The notes: a model not told the origin generated them from the sequence alone. Positions 25,944 to 35,685 are shown, numbered from the stretch's first letter. The stretch: 64,000 bases of DNA from Herbaspirillum hiltneri N3 (GCF_001267925.1 NZ_CP011409.1:620001-684000); one strand, 5' to 3'. Made by a program: numbers and translations.

Positions 25944-26507
25944 ATGTCCCTGATCAATACGACAATCAAGCCATTCAAGGCAACTGCTTACCACGACGGC
26001 AAATTCGTCGACATCTCCGAAGCAACCCTGAAGGGCAAGTGGTCCGTGTTCGTGTTCTACCCAGCTGACTTTACTTTCGTCTGCCCGACAGAATTGGAAG
26101 ACCTGGCCAACAACTACGTCGAATTCAAGAAGCTCGGCGTCGAAATCTACGGCGTGTCGACCGACACCCATTTCGCGCACAAGGCATGGCATGACACTTC
26201 GGATGCCATCAAGAAGGTCCAATACCCACTGGTCGGCGACCCAACCACGACACTGGCTCGCAACTTCGAAGTCCTGATCGAAGAAGAAGGCCTGGCGCTG
26301 CGCGGCACCTTCGTGATCAATCCGGAAGGCCAGATCAAGATTCTGGAAATCCATGACAACGGCATCGGCCGCGACGCATCCGAACTGCTGCGCAAGGTCA
26401 AGGCAGCGCAATACGTTGCTTCCCACCCAGGTGAAGTTTGCCCTGCCAAGTGGACTGAAGGCGCTGAAACACTGAAGCCATCCCTGGATCTGGTCGGCAA
26501 GATCTAA
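25944..26507 (+). CDS. ahpC: Peroxiredoxin, alkyl hydroperoxide reductase subunit C
   Basis: 187 residues, the standard length. The peroxidatic Cys is at 47 in [13 protein letters not shown] and the resolving Cys at 166 in [10 protein letters not shown], so this is a typical 2-Cys peroxiredoxin that reduces H2O2 and organic peroxides. AhpF, encoded next, re-reduces it with NADH. Codon choice is clearly biased (many AAG, GAA, CCA, ACT) compared with neighbours, as expected of a very abundant protein. Strong AAAGGAAA ribosome site. Its stop codon lies inside the left arm of the 26504 palindrome. Confidence 0.97.
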   Translation: MSLINTTIKPFKATAYHDGKFVDISEATLKGKWSVFVFYPADFTFVCPTELEDLANNYVEFKKLGVEIYGVSTDTHFAHKAWHDTSDAIKKVQYPLVGDPTTTLARNFEVLIEEEGLALRGTFVINPEGQIKILEIHDNGIGRDASELLRKVKAAQYVASHPGEVCPAKWTEGAETLKPSLDLVGKI

Positions 26508-26626
26508 ATCGCTGATTGGGCTACTGCGCGGCCCGACCTCTGAACTGCGATGCTCACCGTACGTCCGTACGGTTGCGCTTCTCCTTCAGACCTCGGCCCG
26601 CTCGCTACGCCCACTCAACGATTTAG
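26504..26626. repeat. 123-bp imperfect palindrome overlapping the ahpC stop codon
   Basis: The outer arms CTAAATCG (26504-26511, containing the TAA stop) and CGATTTAG (26619-26626) flank a pairing series TGGGC/GCCCA and GGCCC/GGGCC (via CTCGGCCCG), ending at a near-perfect centre ACCGTACGTCCGTACGGT (26556-26573). The geometric centre of the arms coincides with that tip. The RNA could form one long hairpin between ahpC and ahpF. There is no T-tract, so partial attenuation or mRNA stabilisation seems likelier than full termination. Confidence 0.7.
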
Positions 26627-26666
26627 CGTCGTTATTTGAAGTAAAGCAGCAAACACTGAAGCACCC

Positions 26667-26726
26667 GTCCGGATTCGGCGCAAGCAACGCCGCAGAGCTC
26701 ACGAGGCCGAGCGGCGGAGTCCGGAC
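26667..26726 (+). repeat. Second stem-loop in the ahpC-ahpF gap
   Basis: GTCCGGA (26667-26673) pairs with TCCGGAC (26720-26726), and inside CGCCGC pairs with GCGGCG. It ends 40 bases before the ahpF start. With the preceding palindrome it may make ahpC transcript more abundant than ahpF transcript. Confidence 0.55.
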
Positions 26727-26765
26727 AACATTGAAGTCTCACATCAGAGGAAAGTGGAAATCATC

Positions 26766-28361
26766 ATGTTGGATGCCAATCTCAAAGCCCAATTGAAAGC
26801 CTACCTGGAAAAGGTCACGCAGCCTATCGAGATCGTCGCGTCGCTGGATGATGGCGCCAAATCCCGTGAGTTGCAGGAACTGCTGCAGGAAATCGTCACG
26901 CTGTCCGAGCGCATCACGCTCGTTGAACGCAACGATCACGCCGCGCGCAAGCCGTCGTTCTCATTGAATCGCCCCGGTACCGATATCAGCGTGCAGTTCG
27001 CCGGTATTCCGATGGGCCACGAATTTACGTCGCTGGTGCTGGCGCTGCTGCAAGTCGGCGGCCACCCCATCAAGCTCGACGACAAGGTGATCGAACAGAT
27101 CCGCAATCTGGATGGCGATTACGCGTTTGAAACCTATATCTCGCTGACCTGCCAGAACTGCCCGGAAGTCGTGCAGGCGCTCAACGTCATGTCGATCATA
27201 AATCCGCGCATTCGTGCGGTGACGGTGGACGGCGCGCTGTTCCAGGACGAAGTCGAGAAGCGCCAGATCATGGCTGTGCCGACCGTCTACATGAACGGTG
27301 AAGTGTTCGGCCAGGGCCGCACCGGCGTGGAAGAAATCCTCGCCAAGCTCGACACCGGCGCTGCGGCGCGCAAGGGTGAAGAACTGAGCGCCAAAGAAGC
27401 CTATGACGTGCTCATCGTCGGCGGTGGTCCTGCCGGCGCCGCAGCCGCGATCTATGCAGCGCGCAAGGGCATCCGCACCGGCGTCGTCGCCGAGCGTTTC
27501 GGCGGCCAGGTGCTCGACACCCTGGCGATTGAGAACTTCGTCTCCGTCAAGGAAACCGAAGGTCCGCAATTCGCCACAGCGCTGGAACAACACGTCCGTG
27601 CCTACGACGTCGACATCATGAACATGCAACGCGCCGAAGCGCTGGTGCCGGGCGATGGCATGATCGAAGTCAAGCTGGCCAACGGCGGCGTGCTCAAGGG
27701 CAAGACCGTGATCCTGTCGACCGGTGCGCGCTGGCGTGAAGTCAACGTGCCGGGCGAGCGCGAATACCGCAACCACGGCGTGGCGTATTGCCCGCACTGC
27801 GACGGCCCGCTGTTCAAGGGCAAGCGCGTGTCGGTCATCGGCGGCGGCAACTCCGGCGTGGAAGCGGCAATCGACCTGGCCGGCATCGTGAGCCATGTCA
27901 CGCTGCTGGAATTCGCGGCGGAACTGAAGGCGGATGCAGTGCTGGTGCGCAAGCTGAAAAGCCTGCCCAACGTCACCATCGTCACGTCGGCGCAGACTAC
28001 CGAAATCACCGGCGACGGCAAGAAGGTCAATGGCATCAGCTACAAGGAACGCGCCAGCGGTGAAGTCAGGCACGTCGAACTGGAAGGCGTGTTCGTCCAG
28101 ATCGGCCTGGTGCCGAACACCGAATGGCTCAAGGGTACGGTTGCTCTGTCCAAGCACGGCGAAATCGAAATCGACGCCAAGGGCCAGACTTCGATTCCCG
28201 GCGTGTTCGCTGCCGGCGACGTGACGACCGTGCCGTACAAGCAGATCGTGATCGCGGTCGGTGAAGGTTCCAAGGCGGCATTGAGCGCCTTCGATCACCT
28301 GATCCGCAGTTCGGCACCGGAGGAAGCTCCGGTCGCCGTCAAGGAAGCCGTCACGGCGTAA
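26766..28361 (+). CDS. ahpF: Alkyl hydroperoxide reductase subunit F
   Basis: 531 residues from ATG 26766 (AGAGGAAAG about 10 bases upstream; an upstream GTG is too close to that site). The N-terminal double thioredoxin-fold domain carries the redox pair C129/C132 (TCQNCPE). The thioredoxin-reductase-like part has FAD motif [10 protein letters not shown] at about 219-228, redox pair C342/C345 (YCPHCDG), NAD-binding [10 protein letters not shown] and the C-terminal [15 protein letters not shown]. Electrons flow NADH to FAD to the C-terminal disulfide to the N-terminal disulfide to AhpC. Length and motifs are as in E. coli AhpF. Confidence 0.96.
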   Translation: MLDANLKAQLKAYLEKVTQPIEIVASLDDGAKSRELQELLQEIVTLSERITLVERNDHAARKPSFSLNRPGTDISVQFAGIPMGHEFTSLVLALLQVGGHPIKLDDKVIEQIRNLDGDYAFETYISLTCQNCPEVVQALNVMSIINPRIRAVTVDGALFQDEVEKRQIMAVPTVYMNGEVFGQGRTGVEEILAKLDTGAAARKGEELSAKEAYDVLIVGGGPAGAAAAIYAARKGIRTGVVAERFGGQVLDTLAIENFVSVKETEGPQFATALEQHVRAYDVDIMNMQRAEALVPGDGMIEVKLANGGVLKGKTVILSTGARWREVNVPGEREYRNHGVAYCPHCDGPLFKGKRVSVIGGGNSGVEAAIDLAGIVSHVTLLEFAAELKADAVLVRKLKSLPNVTIVTSAQTTEITGDGKKVNGISYKERASGEVRHVELEGVFVQIGLVPNTEWLKGTVALSKHGEIEIDAKGQTSIPGVFAAGDVTTVPYKQIVIAVGEGSKAALSAFDHLIRSSAPEEAPVAVKEAVTA

Positions 28362-28406
28362 CAAGTTGCAAGCCGGTCATCCGTTGCCCCTTCGGCGGAC
28401 GGCCGT

Positions 28407-28437
28407 AAAAAAAGCCACCTCGCGGTGGCTTTTTTTT
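28407..28437. terminator. Bidirectional terminator, ahpF / dacC
   Basis: AAAAAAAGCCACC-TCGC-GGTGGCTTTTTTTT: a 7-bp GC stem with A-run and T-run on either side, lying between convergent genes. It can terminate both. Confidence 0.93.
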
Positions 28438-28475
28438 ATGGGCGCATGCTGCACGTTGCGCCCGATGAAACTGCG

Positions 28476-29621
28476 TTACTTGAACAGCAAGCGCAGCGAA
28501 TCCCAGGCGCGGCCGAAGATGCCGGCCGGACCGACCGATTCCAGCGCCACCAGCGGCAATTCGGTGACGGCCTTGTCGTCGATCATGATCTTCAATGTAC
28601 CGACCTTGGCGTTTTCCGAAATCGGCGCGATCAGCGGATCGTTGCGTTCGACCCGCGGCTTGATCTTGTCGGCGGTGCCCTTCGGCACCGTCACGTAGAC
28701 GTCGCGCGTGAAGCCGATCTTGATCTTTCCTTGCGAACCCTTCCAAACGTCAGGCGTGTCGACTGCCTGGCCCTTGCTATAGAGCTTCACGGCGTCAAAA
28801 TTCTGGAAACCCCAGTTCAGCAGCTTCTGGCTTTCCTGCGTGCGGACCTGGTCGGACACGGTGCCGATAACAACCGAGATCAGGCGGCGCTCGCCGTTGG
28901 CGACCGGACGCTTGGCCGAGGTGATCAGCGAATAGCCGGCGCTTTCGGTGTGGCCGGTCTTCATGCCGTCGACGGTCGGATCGAGCCACAGCAGGCGGTT
29001 ACGGTTAGGCTGGGTGATGTTGTTGTAGGTGAACTTCTTGACCGAGTAATAGGTTTTGTAGAACTCGGGGAAGTCGTTGATCAGGTTGCGGCACAGGATC
29101 GCCAGATCGCGTGCGGTCGTATAAGTGTCCGGGCTCGGCAAACCGTGCGGGTTGCTGAAATGCGTGCCGGTCAGGCCCTGGCGTTGCGCTTCGCGGTTCA
29201 TGAGCACGACGAAGGCGTCGGTGGTACCGGAGACGGCTTCCGACAGCGCCACGGCGGCGTCATTGCCGGAGACCGAGATCAGGCCGTATAGCAGGTTGTT
29301 GACCGAGACGGGTTTGTTCGGCTCGATGAACATCTTGGAGCTGCTCGGGTCGACTTTCCAGGCGTTGACCGAGACGCTGATTTCCTGGTTCAGGTCGAGA
29401 CGCTTGTCGCGCACGGCGGCGAATGCCAGGTAAGCGGTCATCAGCTTGACCAGCGAAGCCGGTTCGACGCGCATGTCAGCTTCCTGCGAAGCGACGATCT
29501 GGTTGCTCGACGCATCCAGCAGCAGCCACGATTTGGCGGCGACGCTAGGAGGCGGAAGGCTCTGGGCGGCTGCCGAGAAGCTCAGGACGGTTGCGGCTAT
29601 GGCCGCGAGTAGTTTTTTCAT
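28476..29621 (-). CDS. dacC: D-alanyl-D-alanine carboxypeptidase (PBP5/6 type)
   Basis: 381 residues with signal peptide MKKLLAAIAATVLSFSAAAQ. The three penicillin-binding motifs are S56-LVK59, S118-G-N120 and K221-T-G. It removes the terminal D-Ala from peptidoglycan pentapeptides, controlling cross-linking. The C-terminal PBP5-like beta domain (about 280-360) and a final amphipathic segment (GRAWDSLRLLFK) would anchor it to the outer face of the inner membrane. ATG 29621 is chosen because it starts the signal peptide; the ATG at 29657 would spoil it. The symbol follows common usage; dacA would be equally fair. Confidence 0.93.
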   Translation of the reverse strand: MKKLLAAIAATVLSFSAAAQSLPPPSVAAKSWLLLDASSNQIVASQEADMRVEPASLVKLMTAYLAFAAVRDKRLDLNQEISVSVNAWKVDPSSSKMFIEPNKPVSVNNLLYGLISVSGNDAAVALSEAVSGTTDAFVVLMNREAQRQGLTGTHFSNPHGLPSPDTYTTARDLAILCRNLINDFPEFYKTYYSVKKFTYNNITQPNRNRLLWLDPTVDGMKTGHTESAGYSLITSAKRPVANGERRLISVVIGTVSDQVRTQESQKLLNWGFQNFDAVKLYSKGQAVDTPDVWKGSQGKIKIGFTRDVYVTVPKGTADKIKPRVERNDPLIAPISENAKVGTLKIMIDDKAVTELPLVALESVGPAGIFGRAWDSLRLLFK

Positions 29622-29799
29622 CTTCGGGTGTAAAAAATGTGTCCCGCCGGACTGCATGCGGGACTGTCGTTTGAAAAGAGATGAGTGAACATCGCACCGG
29701 GATTATAAACGCCGAGCCTGACAACAAGGCTGCGCGGCGTTGGCTTGCGTGCAGAGTCTTCCTGTTTCACGGCCTCGCAGCAGGATCATGGAACAGGAA

Positions 29800-30435
29800 T
29801 CAGCGATGCCACATTTGGACTATCAAGTTCTTGATATGTTGCAGTTTGCGGTGAAAAAAGTGATCCGCCCCGGGGATCACGATGACCGGCAGCTCCTGCG
29901 GGCGCGCCCAGTCCAGTACTGCGGTGAGCGGAATCGTATCGTCCAGTTCGCCATGGATCAGGATGGTGTCGGCCGGTACCGGCGGCATCGGCCATTTGCC
30001 GGCGGCGGTGCCGACCAGCGCCAGGCGCTCGGCCGGCGTGCCTTCGGCGATCAGGCGCTGTTGCAACTGCGCCTGCACGAAGGTGCCGAACGAGAAGCCG
30101 CCCAGCGCCAGCGGCAGCGCGGGATATTGCGTGCGCATATGCGCCAGCAAGAGCGCCATGTCGTCGGTTTCGCCGTTGCCGTGGTCATGCACGCCTTCGG
30201 ACTTGCCGACGCCGCGGAAATTCATGCGCACGGTGGCGTAACCGAGCGCCAGGAACGAGCGCGCCAGCGTTTGCGCGACCTTGTTGTCCATCGTGCCGCC
30301 GTACAGCGGATGCGGGTGGGCCACCAGCGCGAGGCCGCGCGGAGCGGCGAACTGCTCGGGGTCCGGCAGGTCGAGCGCGCATTCCAGCTGGCCGACGGCG
30401 CCGGGGATCAGAAAGGCTTGTGTTTGTGCGTTCAT
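29800..30435 (-). CDS. Alpha/beta hydrolase, dienelactone-hydrolase-like
   Basis: 211 residues. An HPHPLYGGTMDNKV block near residue 40 and RMNFRGVGKSEG are typical of the small COG2945-type hydrolases. The nucleophile elbow is GGFSFGT (Ser near 115), the acid is probably in LIHGELDDTIPL, and the His in GADHFFHRKL completes the triad. Substrate unknown. It lies 40 bases downstream of the ferredoxin-like gene on the same strand, so the VanZ, ferredoxin and hydrolase genes may form one transcript. Confidence 0.8.
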   Translation of the reverse strand: MNAQTQAFLIPGAVGQLECALDLPDPEQFAAPRGLALVAHPHPLYGGTMDNKVAQTLARSFLALGYATVRMNFRGVGKSEGVHDHGNGETDDMALLLAHMRTQYPALPLALGGFSFGTFVQAQLQQRLIAEGTPAERLALVGTAAGKWPMPPVPADTILIHGELDDTIPLTAVLDWARPQELPVIVIPGADHFFHRKLQHIKNLIVQMWHR

Positions 30436-30475
30436 GCGTCTATGCGTTTATCTATGCGCCCAGGAGGCGGCGTAT

Positions 30476-30814
30476 TCAGATTTTGAGGCGGTCCACGATC
30501 TTGCCGCCGACGATGTGCGAATCGATGATTTCATCGATGTCTTCGTTGTCGACGTAGGTGTACCAGGTGCCTTGCGGATAGATGACCACGACCGGGCCTT
30601 CTTCGCAGCGTTCCAGGCAGCCGGCCTTGTTGATGCGCACCTTGCCTTCGCCGGCCAGGCCGAGTTGCTTGATGCGTTTCTTGGCGTGTTCCTGTGCCGC
30701 CTGCGCGCCCTTGTCGGCGCAGCAGGTGCGCTCGCCCGGCTTGCGCTGGTTCAGGCAGAAGAAGACATGGTGTTGGTAGAACGGCTTGTCGGCGGTGTCA
30801 GGGGTGTCTGCCAT
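30476..30814 (-). CDS. Thioredoxin-like [2Fe-2S] ferredoxin
   Basis: 112 residues. Four cysteines in the thioredoxin-like ferredoxin pattern are visible: FFCLNQRKPGERTCCAD and INKAGCLERCEEGP, followed by VVVIYPQGTWYTYV, which is highly characteristic. It should carry a [2Fe-2S] cluster and act as a small electron carrier in the cytoplasm. The partner enzyme is not evident in the window. It is on the same strand as the hydrolase downstream and the VanZ gene upstream. Confidence 0.85.
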   Translation of the reverse strand: MADTPDTADKPFYQHHVFFCLNQRKPGERTCCADKGAQAAQEHAKKRIKQLGLAGEGKVRINKAGCLERCEEGPVVVIYPQGTWYTYVDNEDIDEIIDSHIVGGKIVDRLKI

Positions 30815-30859
30815 GGCGATGCTCTTGAGTGTGGTGCAAAGGCGTCATGATACACCGCG

Positions 30860-32077
30860 TTATTTGGGCGCGCCCTGGCCGCCGGACTTGCGATGCACCG
30901 GATGATAGAGGAACCACAGCGCCAGGAACGGCCACAGCACCGACAGGAATTGCGCGGCGCCGTCGAAATTGAGGAATTTCCCCTGCACCCAGGTCTGCAG
31001 GGTCGAGACGAAATACGGATTGGCCGGCACCGCGTTGGTCGCCAGCAGGCTGAAGATCAGCGCCAGTCCGGCGATGCGGCGCTGCGCGATCGGCGGCGCG
31101 AACGACAGGCCGGCCAGCATCAGGCCGCCGACGATCATGCCGCCGGCCGCACCCGGCGTGAACCAGGCGAAGGCGTTGTCCGGCGCGAAGAACAGCGCAC
31201 AGGAGAGCGATTTGACGAATACCGCGCCGAGCAGGTAGATCGCCATCAGCATGTTGCGCGGCGCCTGCTTGCGCAGCAGCAGGAGCATGGTCAGCACGGC
31301 GCCGGTGAGGCCGCAGGCGGTGACGATGATTTCCGCCAGCCAGTATTGCTCGGCGCTGAGCTGGGCGCTGTTGGTCCACCAGGTGGCGAGGTCGATCGGC
31401 GTATCGAGCAGATCCGATAGCAGGCTCGACAGCGGCGGTACGACGTGGCCGAGTCCGAACAGGTGGTTTTGCGGATAGATCAGCGCCAGCGGCCACAGTC
31501 CGACCACCACCAAGCCGCGGCTGGCCTCGCGCGAGAACCAGCTGCGCCGCACTTCCAGCAAGCGGCTCTGGCGCAGGAAGTAGCGGCTGGTCCAGACGCC
31601 GATCAGCGCGCCCAGCAAGGTGCCGCAACTGTTGGTGATGAGATCGAGGTTGGAGGGAATGCGCGTGGGCAGGTAGGTTTGCACCGCTTCCATGACGGCC
31701 GACAGGGCGACGCCGGCGAGCGTACTGAGCAGCGCCGCCCACAGTGAACGCACGCGCGGATACAGCGCGTACACCACCAGCGCGCCGAACGGGGCGTAGC
31801 CGACCACGTTGGTCCAGAGATCAAAGCCGGTCCAGTAATATGGCAGGCGCGCCCACAGGTAATCGAAGGGCAGCAATCCCATGTCGCGCCAGCCCGAAAA
31901 CGGATACCAGCTGGCGTACACGATCAGCAGGGTGTAGATCAGCAAACTGACGCGTGCAAACGAGGACGCCGCCGGCCGGGCGACTGCGGTTGCGATGGAT
32001 GCGGCGGCAGTAACAGAGGCGGGGGCGGGCGGGTCGGCTGGCGCGGGCGATGTTGGAGGTCGGTAAGGAGCGTCCAT
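30860..32077 (-). CDS. VanZ-family membrane protein
   Basis: 405 residues from ATG 32077; a TTG at 32122 is possible but adds a charged extension. After a Pro/Ala-rich start it has about nine hydrophobic segments. The VanZ core is seen in LLIVYASWYPFSGWRD, then WTNVVGYAPFGALVVYAL, then MEAVQTYLPTRIPSNLDLITN with its conserved QxxxPxRxxSxxDLxxN pattern. The biochemical role of VanZ proteins outside glycopeptide resistance is unknown; here it is chromosomal and next to housekeeping genes. It is divergent from birA. Confidence 0.8.
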   Translation of the reverse strand: MDAPYRPPTSPAPADPPAPASVTAAASIATAVARPAASSFARVSLLIYTLLIVYASWYPFSGWRDMGLLPFDYLWARLPYYWTGFDLWTNVVGYAPFGALVVYALYPRVRSLWAALLSTLAGVALSAVMEAVQTYLPTRIPSNLDLITNSCGTLLGALIGVWTSRYFLRQSRLLEVRRSWFSREASRGLVVVGLWPLALIYPQNHLFGLGHVVPPLSSLLSDLLDTPIDLATWWTNSAQLSAEQYWLAEIIVTACGLTGAVLTMLLLLRKQAPRNMLMAIYLLGAVFVKSLSCALFFAPDNAFAWFTPGAAGGMIVGGLMLAGLSFAPPIAQRRIAGLALIFSLLATNAVPANPYFVSTLQTWVQGKFLNFDGAAQFLSVLWPFLALWFLYHPVHRKSGGQGAPK

Positions 32078-32130
32078 GCCAGCGAGGGTAACCCATTTCT
32101 CCTGCGCTTGCACCTTGGACAACCGTTACA

Positions 32131-32982
32131 ATGTGCGCCATGGACGCCACTGAAACATCACTCGCCACGACGATTTCCGCCCAGCGCATCGCTGCATTGA
32201 TCGCCAGTTCCAGCAACGAAAACGCCAAGACCGTCGCGGTGGAAGTGGTTGCCGAAACCGGCTCGACCAATGCCGATCTGTTGGCGCGCGTCACTGCCGT
32301 CGACGGCGGCAGGCTGGTTGCGCCGGTCCTGCTGGTGGCCGAGTCGCAGACCGCCGGACGCGGGCGCGCGGGGCGGCCGTGGCAGACGACCAGGACGTCG
32401 GCGCTGACGTTTTCGCTGGCGTGGAAATTCAATCGTCCGTTGCATGCCCTGATCGGTTTGCCGCTGGCTGTCGGCGTCGTGCTGGCCGAAGCGCTCGGCA
32501 TCTTCGGCATCGACGTCGAATTGAAATGGCCCAACGACGTCCTGCGCGACGGCGCCAAGCTGGCCGGCATCCTGATCGAGACCGCGCAGGACAAAAGCAC
32601 GGGCGCGGCCGCAACCTGGACTGTCATCGGTATCGGCGTCAACCTGACCATGCCGCCCGATCTGCAGCAACGCATCGGCCGCGCGGTGGCCGACGTCTCC
32701 GAATTGCTGACCCACGAGCGCGAGCGCTTGCTGGCGATTTTACTGAGCGCTCTGGCGGATGCGCTGGCTGATTTCGATGCACGCGGCTTTGCGCCTTTCG
32801 TGGCGCGCTGGAATCGTTTGCATGCCTACACCGGCCGCACCGTGCGCATCCTCGATGACGGCCGGGTGCTGCATGAGGGCGTTGCCGTCGGCGTCGACGA
32901 GCAGGGGTGTTTCCTGATGGATACCGCGAGCGGGCGCGTGGCCGTCACCGCCGGCGACGTGTCCTTGCGCTTGCAGGAGTAG
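32131..32982 (+). CDS. birA: Biotin--[acetyl-CoA-carboxylase] ligase
   Basis: 283 residues. It attaches biotin to the carrier protein of acetyl-CoA carboxylase. Motifs: ETGSTNADLL near the start, the biotin/ATP loop QTAGRGRAGRPW, and KWPNDVLRDGAKLAGILIE with the catalytic Lys. The C-terminal SH3-like cap follows (YTGRTVRI). The N-terminal helix-turn-helix of E. coli BirA is missing, so it is a group I ligase without repressor function. ATG 32140 is an alternative start. It overlaps nothing but is followed after 4 bases by coaX, as in many Burkholderiales. Confidence 0.93.
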   Translation: MCAMDATETSLATTISAQRIAALIASSSNENAKTVAVEVVAETGSTNADLLARVTAVDGGRLVAPVLLVAESQTAGRGRAGRPWQTTRTSALTFSLAWKFNRPLHALIGLPLAVGVVLAEALGIFGIDVELKWPNDVLRDGAKLAGILIETAQDKSTGAAATWTVIGIGVNLTMPPDLQQRIGRAVADVSELLTHERERLLAILLSALADALADFDARGFAPFVARWNRLHAYTGRTVRILDDGRVLHEGVAVGVDEQGCFLMDTASGRVAVTAGDVSLRLQE

Positions 32983-32986
32983 CGCC

Positions 32987-33748
32987 ATGTTGCTACTGAT
33001 CGATGTCGGCAATACGCTGATCAAATGGGGCGTTCCCGCGCAACCGGTTTTCTCGGTGGCCGAAGCGGGCCGTTGGCGCCACGTCGGCGCAGTTGCACGC
33101 GCCGAGGTCGCTGCGCTGGCGCAGGCCTGGCAGGGTCTTCCGGTGGTGCGCGCGCTGGTGTCGAACGTGGCCGGCCCCGTCGTGCGCGAGGCTTTGCAGG
33201 CAACGCTGCATGCGGCGTTTGGTGCGCAACTGCGCATTGACTGGTTTGCGTCGCAGCCGCAACTGGCGGGCGTACGTAACCGCTACAAGAATCCCGGCCA
33301 ACTCGGCTGCGACCGTTTTGCTTCGGCCATCGGCGCGCATGCGCTGTTTCCGCGGCGTGCGCTGATTGTGGCCACTTGCGGCACCGCCACCACGGTCGAT
33401 GCGGTCACGCCGGACGGCGATTTCCTCGGCGGCATGATCTTGCCGGGACTGGGCGTGATGGCCACCTCGCTGGCGCTCAATACCGCACAATTGCCGCAGA
33501 TACAAAGCATCAGCGCGGTCGCCACGCCATTCGCCGACAACACCACGGACGCCATCATCGCCGGCTGCATCGCGGCACAGACCGGCGCCATCGAGCGCGC
33601 CGTCGCCGCGCACCAGCATACTCACGGCGAGGTGCTGTGCGTGTTGGCGGGCGGCGCCGGGCAGGTGCTGGCGCCGTATTTGTCAACGCCCTGCGAAAAA
33701 GTCGATAATCTGGTGCTGATCGGCCTGCACGCGGCTGCGGCGGAATGA
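32987..33748 (+). CDS. coaX: Type III pantothenate kinase
   Basis: 253 residues. It phosphorylates pantothenate, the first step of coenzyme A synthesis. The phosphate-1 motif DVGNT is at 6-10, NPGQLGCDRF with the catalytic Asp near 109, and the TCGTATTVDAV and GGMILPGLGVM segments are family signatures of the ASKHA fold. The GCAGGAGTAGC ribosome site lies across the birA stop, so the two genes are coupled. Both serve carboxylase/CoA cofactor metabolism. Confidence 0.93.
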   Translation: MLLLIDVGNTLIKWGVPAQPVFSVAEAGRWRHVGAVARAEVAALAQAWQGLPVVRALVSNVAGPVVREALQATLHAAFGAQLRIDWFASQPQLAGVRNRYKNPGQLGCDRFASAIGAHALFPRRALIVATCGTATTVDAVTPDGDFLGGMILPGLGVMATSLALNTAQLPQIQSISAVATPFADNTTDAIIAGCIAAQTGAIERAVAAHQHTHGEVLCVLAGGAGQVLAPYLSTPCEKVDNLVLIGLHAAAAE

Positions 33749-33785
33749 AGGCGATGACTTCGACAAATCGGACTGACGGCTTACC

Positions 33786-34559
33786 ATGCTGAAATTGCTT
33801 TTTTGGCTACTACTGATCGGCAATGCGGCCCTGTTCGCCATGCAGCGGGGTTATCTCGGCGCGACCGCCGCCGAGCGCCATGAACCCAAGCGCCTGGCGC
33901 AGCAACTGCATCCCGAAACGCTGACCATCCTGCCGGCCAACAGCGAGAAGCTGGTGACGCCGGCCAAGGCCGATGCGCCTGACGCTGCGGTCGCAACCGC
34001 CGACATCGCCAAGGATCGCAAGCCGGATGCTACCCCGCCGGAGACCAAGGCCGCCGCCGACCCCGACCCCGTTGCTCCGCCTGCGCCGGTCGTTGCCTGC
34101 ACGGAAATGGGCAACTTCAACGCTGTCGAAGTGCGCAAGTTCGACATACAGCTGAGCAGCCTCAACCTGGCGATCAAACCGACCACCCGCAGCGTGCAGG
34201 AAGCCGCCAGCCACATGGTCTACATTCCCTCGCAGGATGGCAAGGAGGGTGCCGAACGCAAATCTGCCGAGCTGCGCCGCCTCGGCATCCAGGACTTCTA
34301 CGTGATGCCGGAATCGCAACCCAATCCGGCGTTGCGCTGGGCCATTTCGCTGGGCGTGTTCAAGACCGAAGAAGCGGCCAAGGCCTACATCGGCCGGTTG
34401 ATTCCTCAGGGCGTGCGCAGCGCCCGCATCATGGCGCGCAATGTCACCTCGAACAAGCAGGCTTATCAATGGCGCAATGTCGATGCGGCAACCAAGACCG
34501 CGCTGGACGGCCTCAAGGCCAAATTCCCCAACCAGGAAATGCGCAACTGCCCGGGCTGA
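33786..34559 (+). CDS. Membrane-anchored SPOR-domain protein
   Basis: 257 residues. A single N-terminal membrane segment (MLKLLFWLLLIGNAALFAM) is followed by an Ala/Pro/Asp-rich linker (about 45-100) and a C-terminal SPOR-like domain: YVMPESQPNPALRWAISLGVF, then AKAYIGRLIPQG. SPOR domains bind denuded peptidoglycan strands at the division site, so a septum-associated role is plausible. It follows coaX by 37 bases, an arrangement common in betaproteobacteria. Confidence 0.75.
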   Translation: MLKLLFWLLLIGNAALFAMQRGYLGATAAERHEPKRLAQQLHPETLTILPANSEKLVTPAKADAPDAAVATADIAKDRKPDATPPETKAAADPDPVAPPAPVVACTEMGNFNAVEVRKFDIQLSSLNLAIKPTTRSVQEAASHMVYIPSQDGKEGAERKSAELRRLGIQDFYVMPESQPNPALRWAISLGVFKTEEAAKAYIGRLIPQGVRSARIMARNVTSNKQAYQWRNVDAATKTALDGLKAKFPNQEMRNCPG

Positions 34560-34707
34560 GCCTCGCCCATGCATGGCCGGTGCGGGTTGCCGGGCGCAGG
34601 CCGATTTTGCGTGAGGCCGATAAAACGTCAACTCCGCCACAATCGGATCGCGCTTTCCATGTAAAATCGCGGACATTCCGAATATCTCTCCTGCCCAGGA
34701 ATTGCAC

Positions 34708-35607
34708 ATGACCGACTTGACCGACCTGACCGACGTTGACCCCATCATCAAGGCTGAAATCCTGGCCGAAGCGTTGCCGTACATCCGCAAATTCCACGGC
34801 AAGACCATCGTCGTCAAATACGGCGGCAATGCGATGACCGAGGAGCGCCTCAAGCACGGTTTCGCGCGCGACGTGATCCTGCTGAAGCTGGTCGGCATGA
34901 ATCCGGTGGTGGTGCATGGCGGCGGACCTCAAATCGACAACGCGCTCAAGAAAATCGGCAAGCAGGGCACTTTCGTGCAAGGCATGCGCATCACCGACGA
35001 AGAAACCATGGAAGTGGTGGAGTGGGTGCTGGGCGGCGAAGTGCAGCAGGACATCGTGATGCTGATCAACCATTACGGCGGCCAGGCAGTCGGCCTGACA
35101 GGCAAGGACGGCGGCCTGATCCGCGCGCGCAAGATGCAGATGCCGGACAAGGAAAATCCGGGTCAATTCCTCGATATCGGCTTTGTCGGTGAAATCGAGG
35201 CGATCAATCCGGCGGTAGTCAAGGCGCTGCAGGACGACGCCTTCATCCCGATCATTTCGCCGATCGGCTTCGGTGACGACGGCCAGGCCTACAACATCAA
35301 TGCCGACGTCGTGGCCGGCAAGATCGCCGAGATCCTGCATGCCGAAAAGCTGATCATGATGACCAACATTGCCGGCGTGCAAGACAAGAAGGGCAACCTG
35401 CTGACCGACCTGTCGGCGCGCGAGATCGACGAAATGTTCGAAGACGGCACGATCTCGGGCGGCATGCTGCCGAAGATTTCGTCGGCGCTGGATGCCGCCA
35501 AATCAGGCGTGAACACCGTCCACATCATCGATGGCCGCATCGAGCATTCGCTGCTGCTGGAAGTGCTGACCGAACAGGCATTCGGCACCATGATCCGCTC
35601 GCACTGA
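34708..35607 (+). CDS. argB: Acetylglutamate kinase
   Basis: 299 residues from ATG 34708 (a TTG two codons earlier is possible). It phosphorylates N-acetylglutamate in arginine synthesis. Motifs: VVKYGGNAM with the ATP-binding Lys at about 37, [11 protein letters not shown] (substrate loop), [12 protein letters not shown], and [13 protein letters not shown] near the nucleotide site. The N-terminal helix ([20 protein letters not shown]) is the type linked to arginine feedback-sensitive hexameric enzymes. The unusual repeat TDLTDLTD opens the protein. Single gene with its own terminator. Confidence 0.96.
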   Translation: MTDLTDLTDVDPIIKAEILAEALPYIRKFHGKTIVVKYGGNAMTEERLKHGFARDVILLKLVGMNPVVVHGGGPQIDNALKKIGKQGTFVQGMRITDEETMEVVEWVLGGEVQQDIVMLINHYGGQAVGLTGKDGGLIRARKMQMPDKENPGQFLDIGFVGEIEAINPAVVKALQDDAFIPIISPIGFGDDGQAYNINADVVAGKIAEILHAEKLIMMTNIAGVQDKKGNLLTDLSAREIDEMFEDGTISGGMLPKISSALDAAKSGVNTVHIIDGRIEHSLLLEVLTEQAFGTMIRSH

Positions 35608-35627
35608 ACATCGCAAGCGCATCACGT

Positions 35628-35663
35628 AAAAAAGCGCCCCGGGAAACCGGCGGCGCTTTTTTT
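35628..35663. terminator. Bidirectional terminator, argB / TraB-family gene
   Basis: AAAAAAGCGCC, an inner CCGG-GAAA-CCGG helix, then GGCGCTTTTTTT. It is flanked by A- and T-runs between convergent genes, so it can act in both directions. Confidence 0.9.
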
Positions 35664-35685
35664 ACGGCCACGCGCGCGAGGGGAT

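Noticed and set aside
30860..32077. Glycopeptide-resistance gene because of the VanZ domain
   Set aside because: VanZ-fold proteins are common chromosomal membrane proteins; no vanHAX-like genes are present and the neighbours are housekeeping genes.
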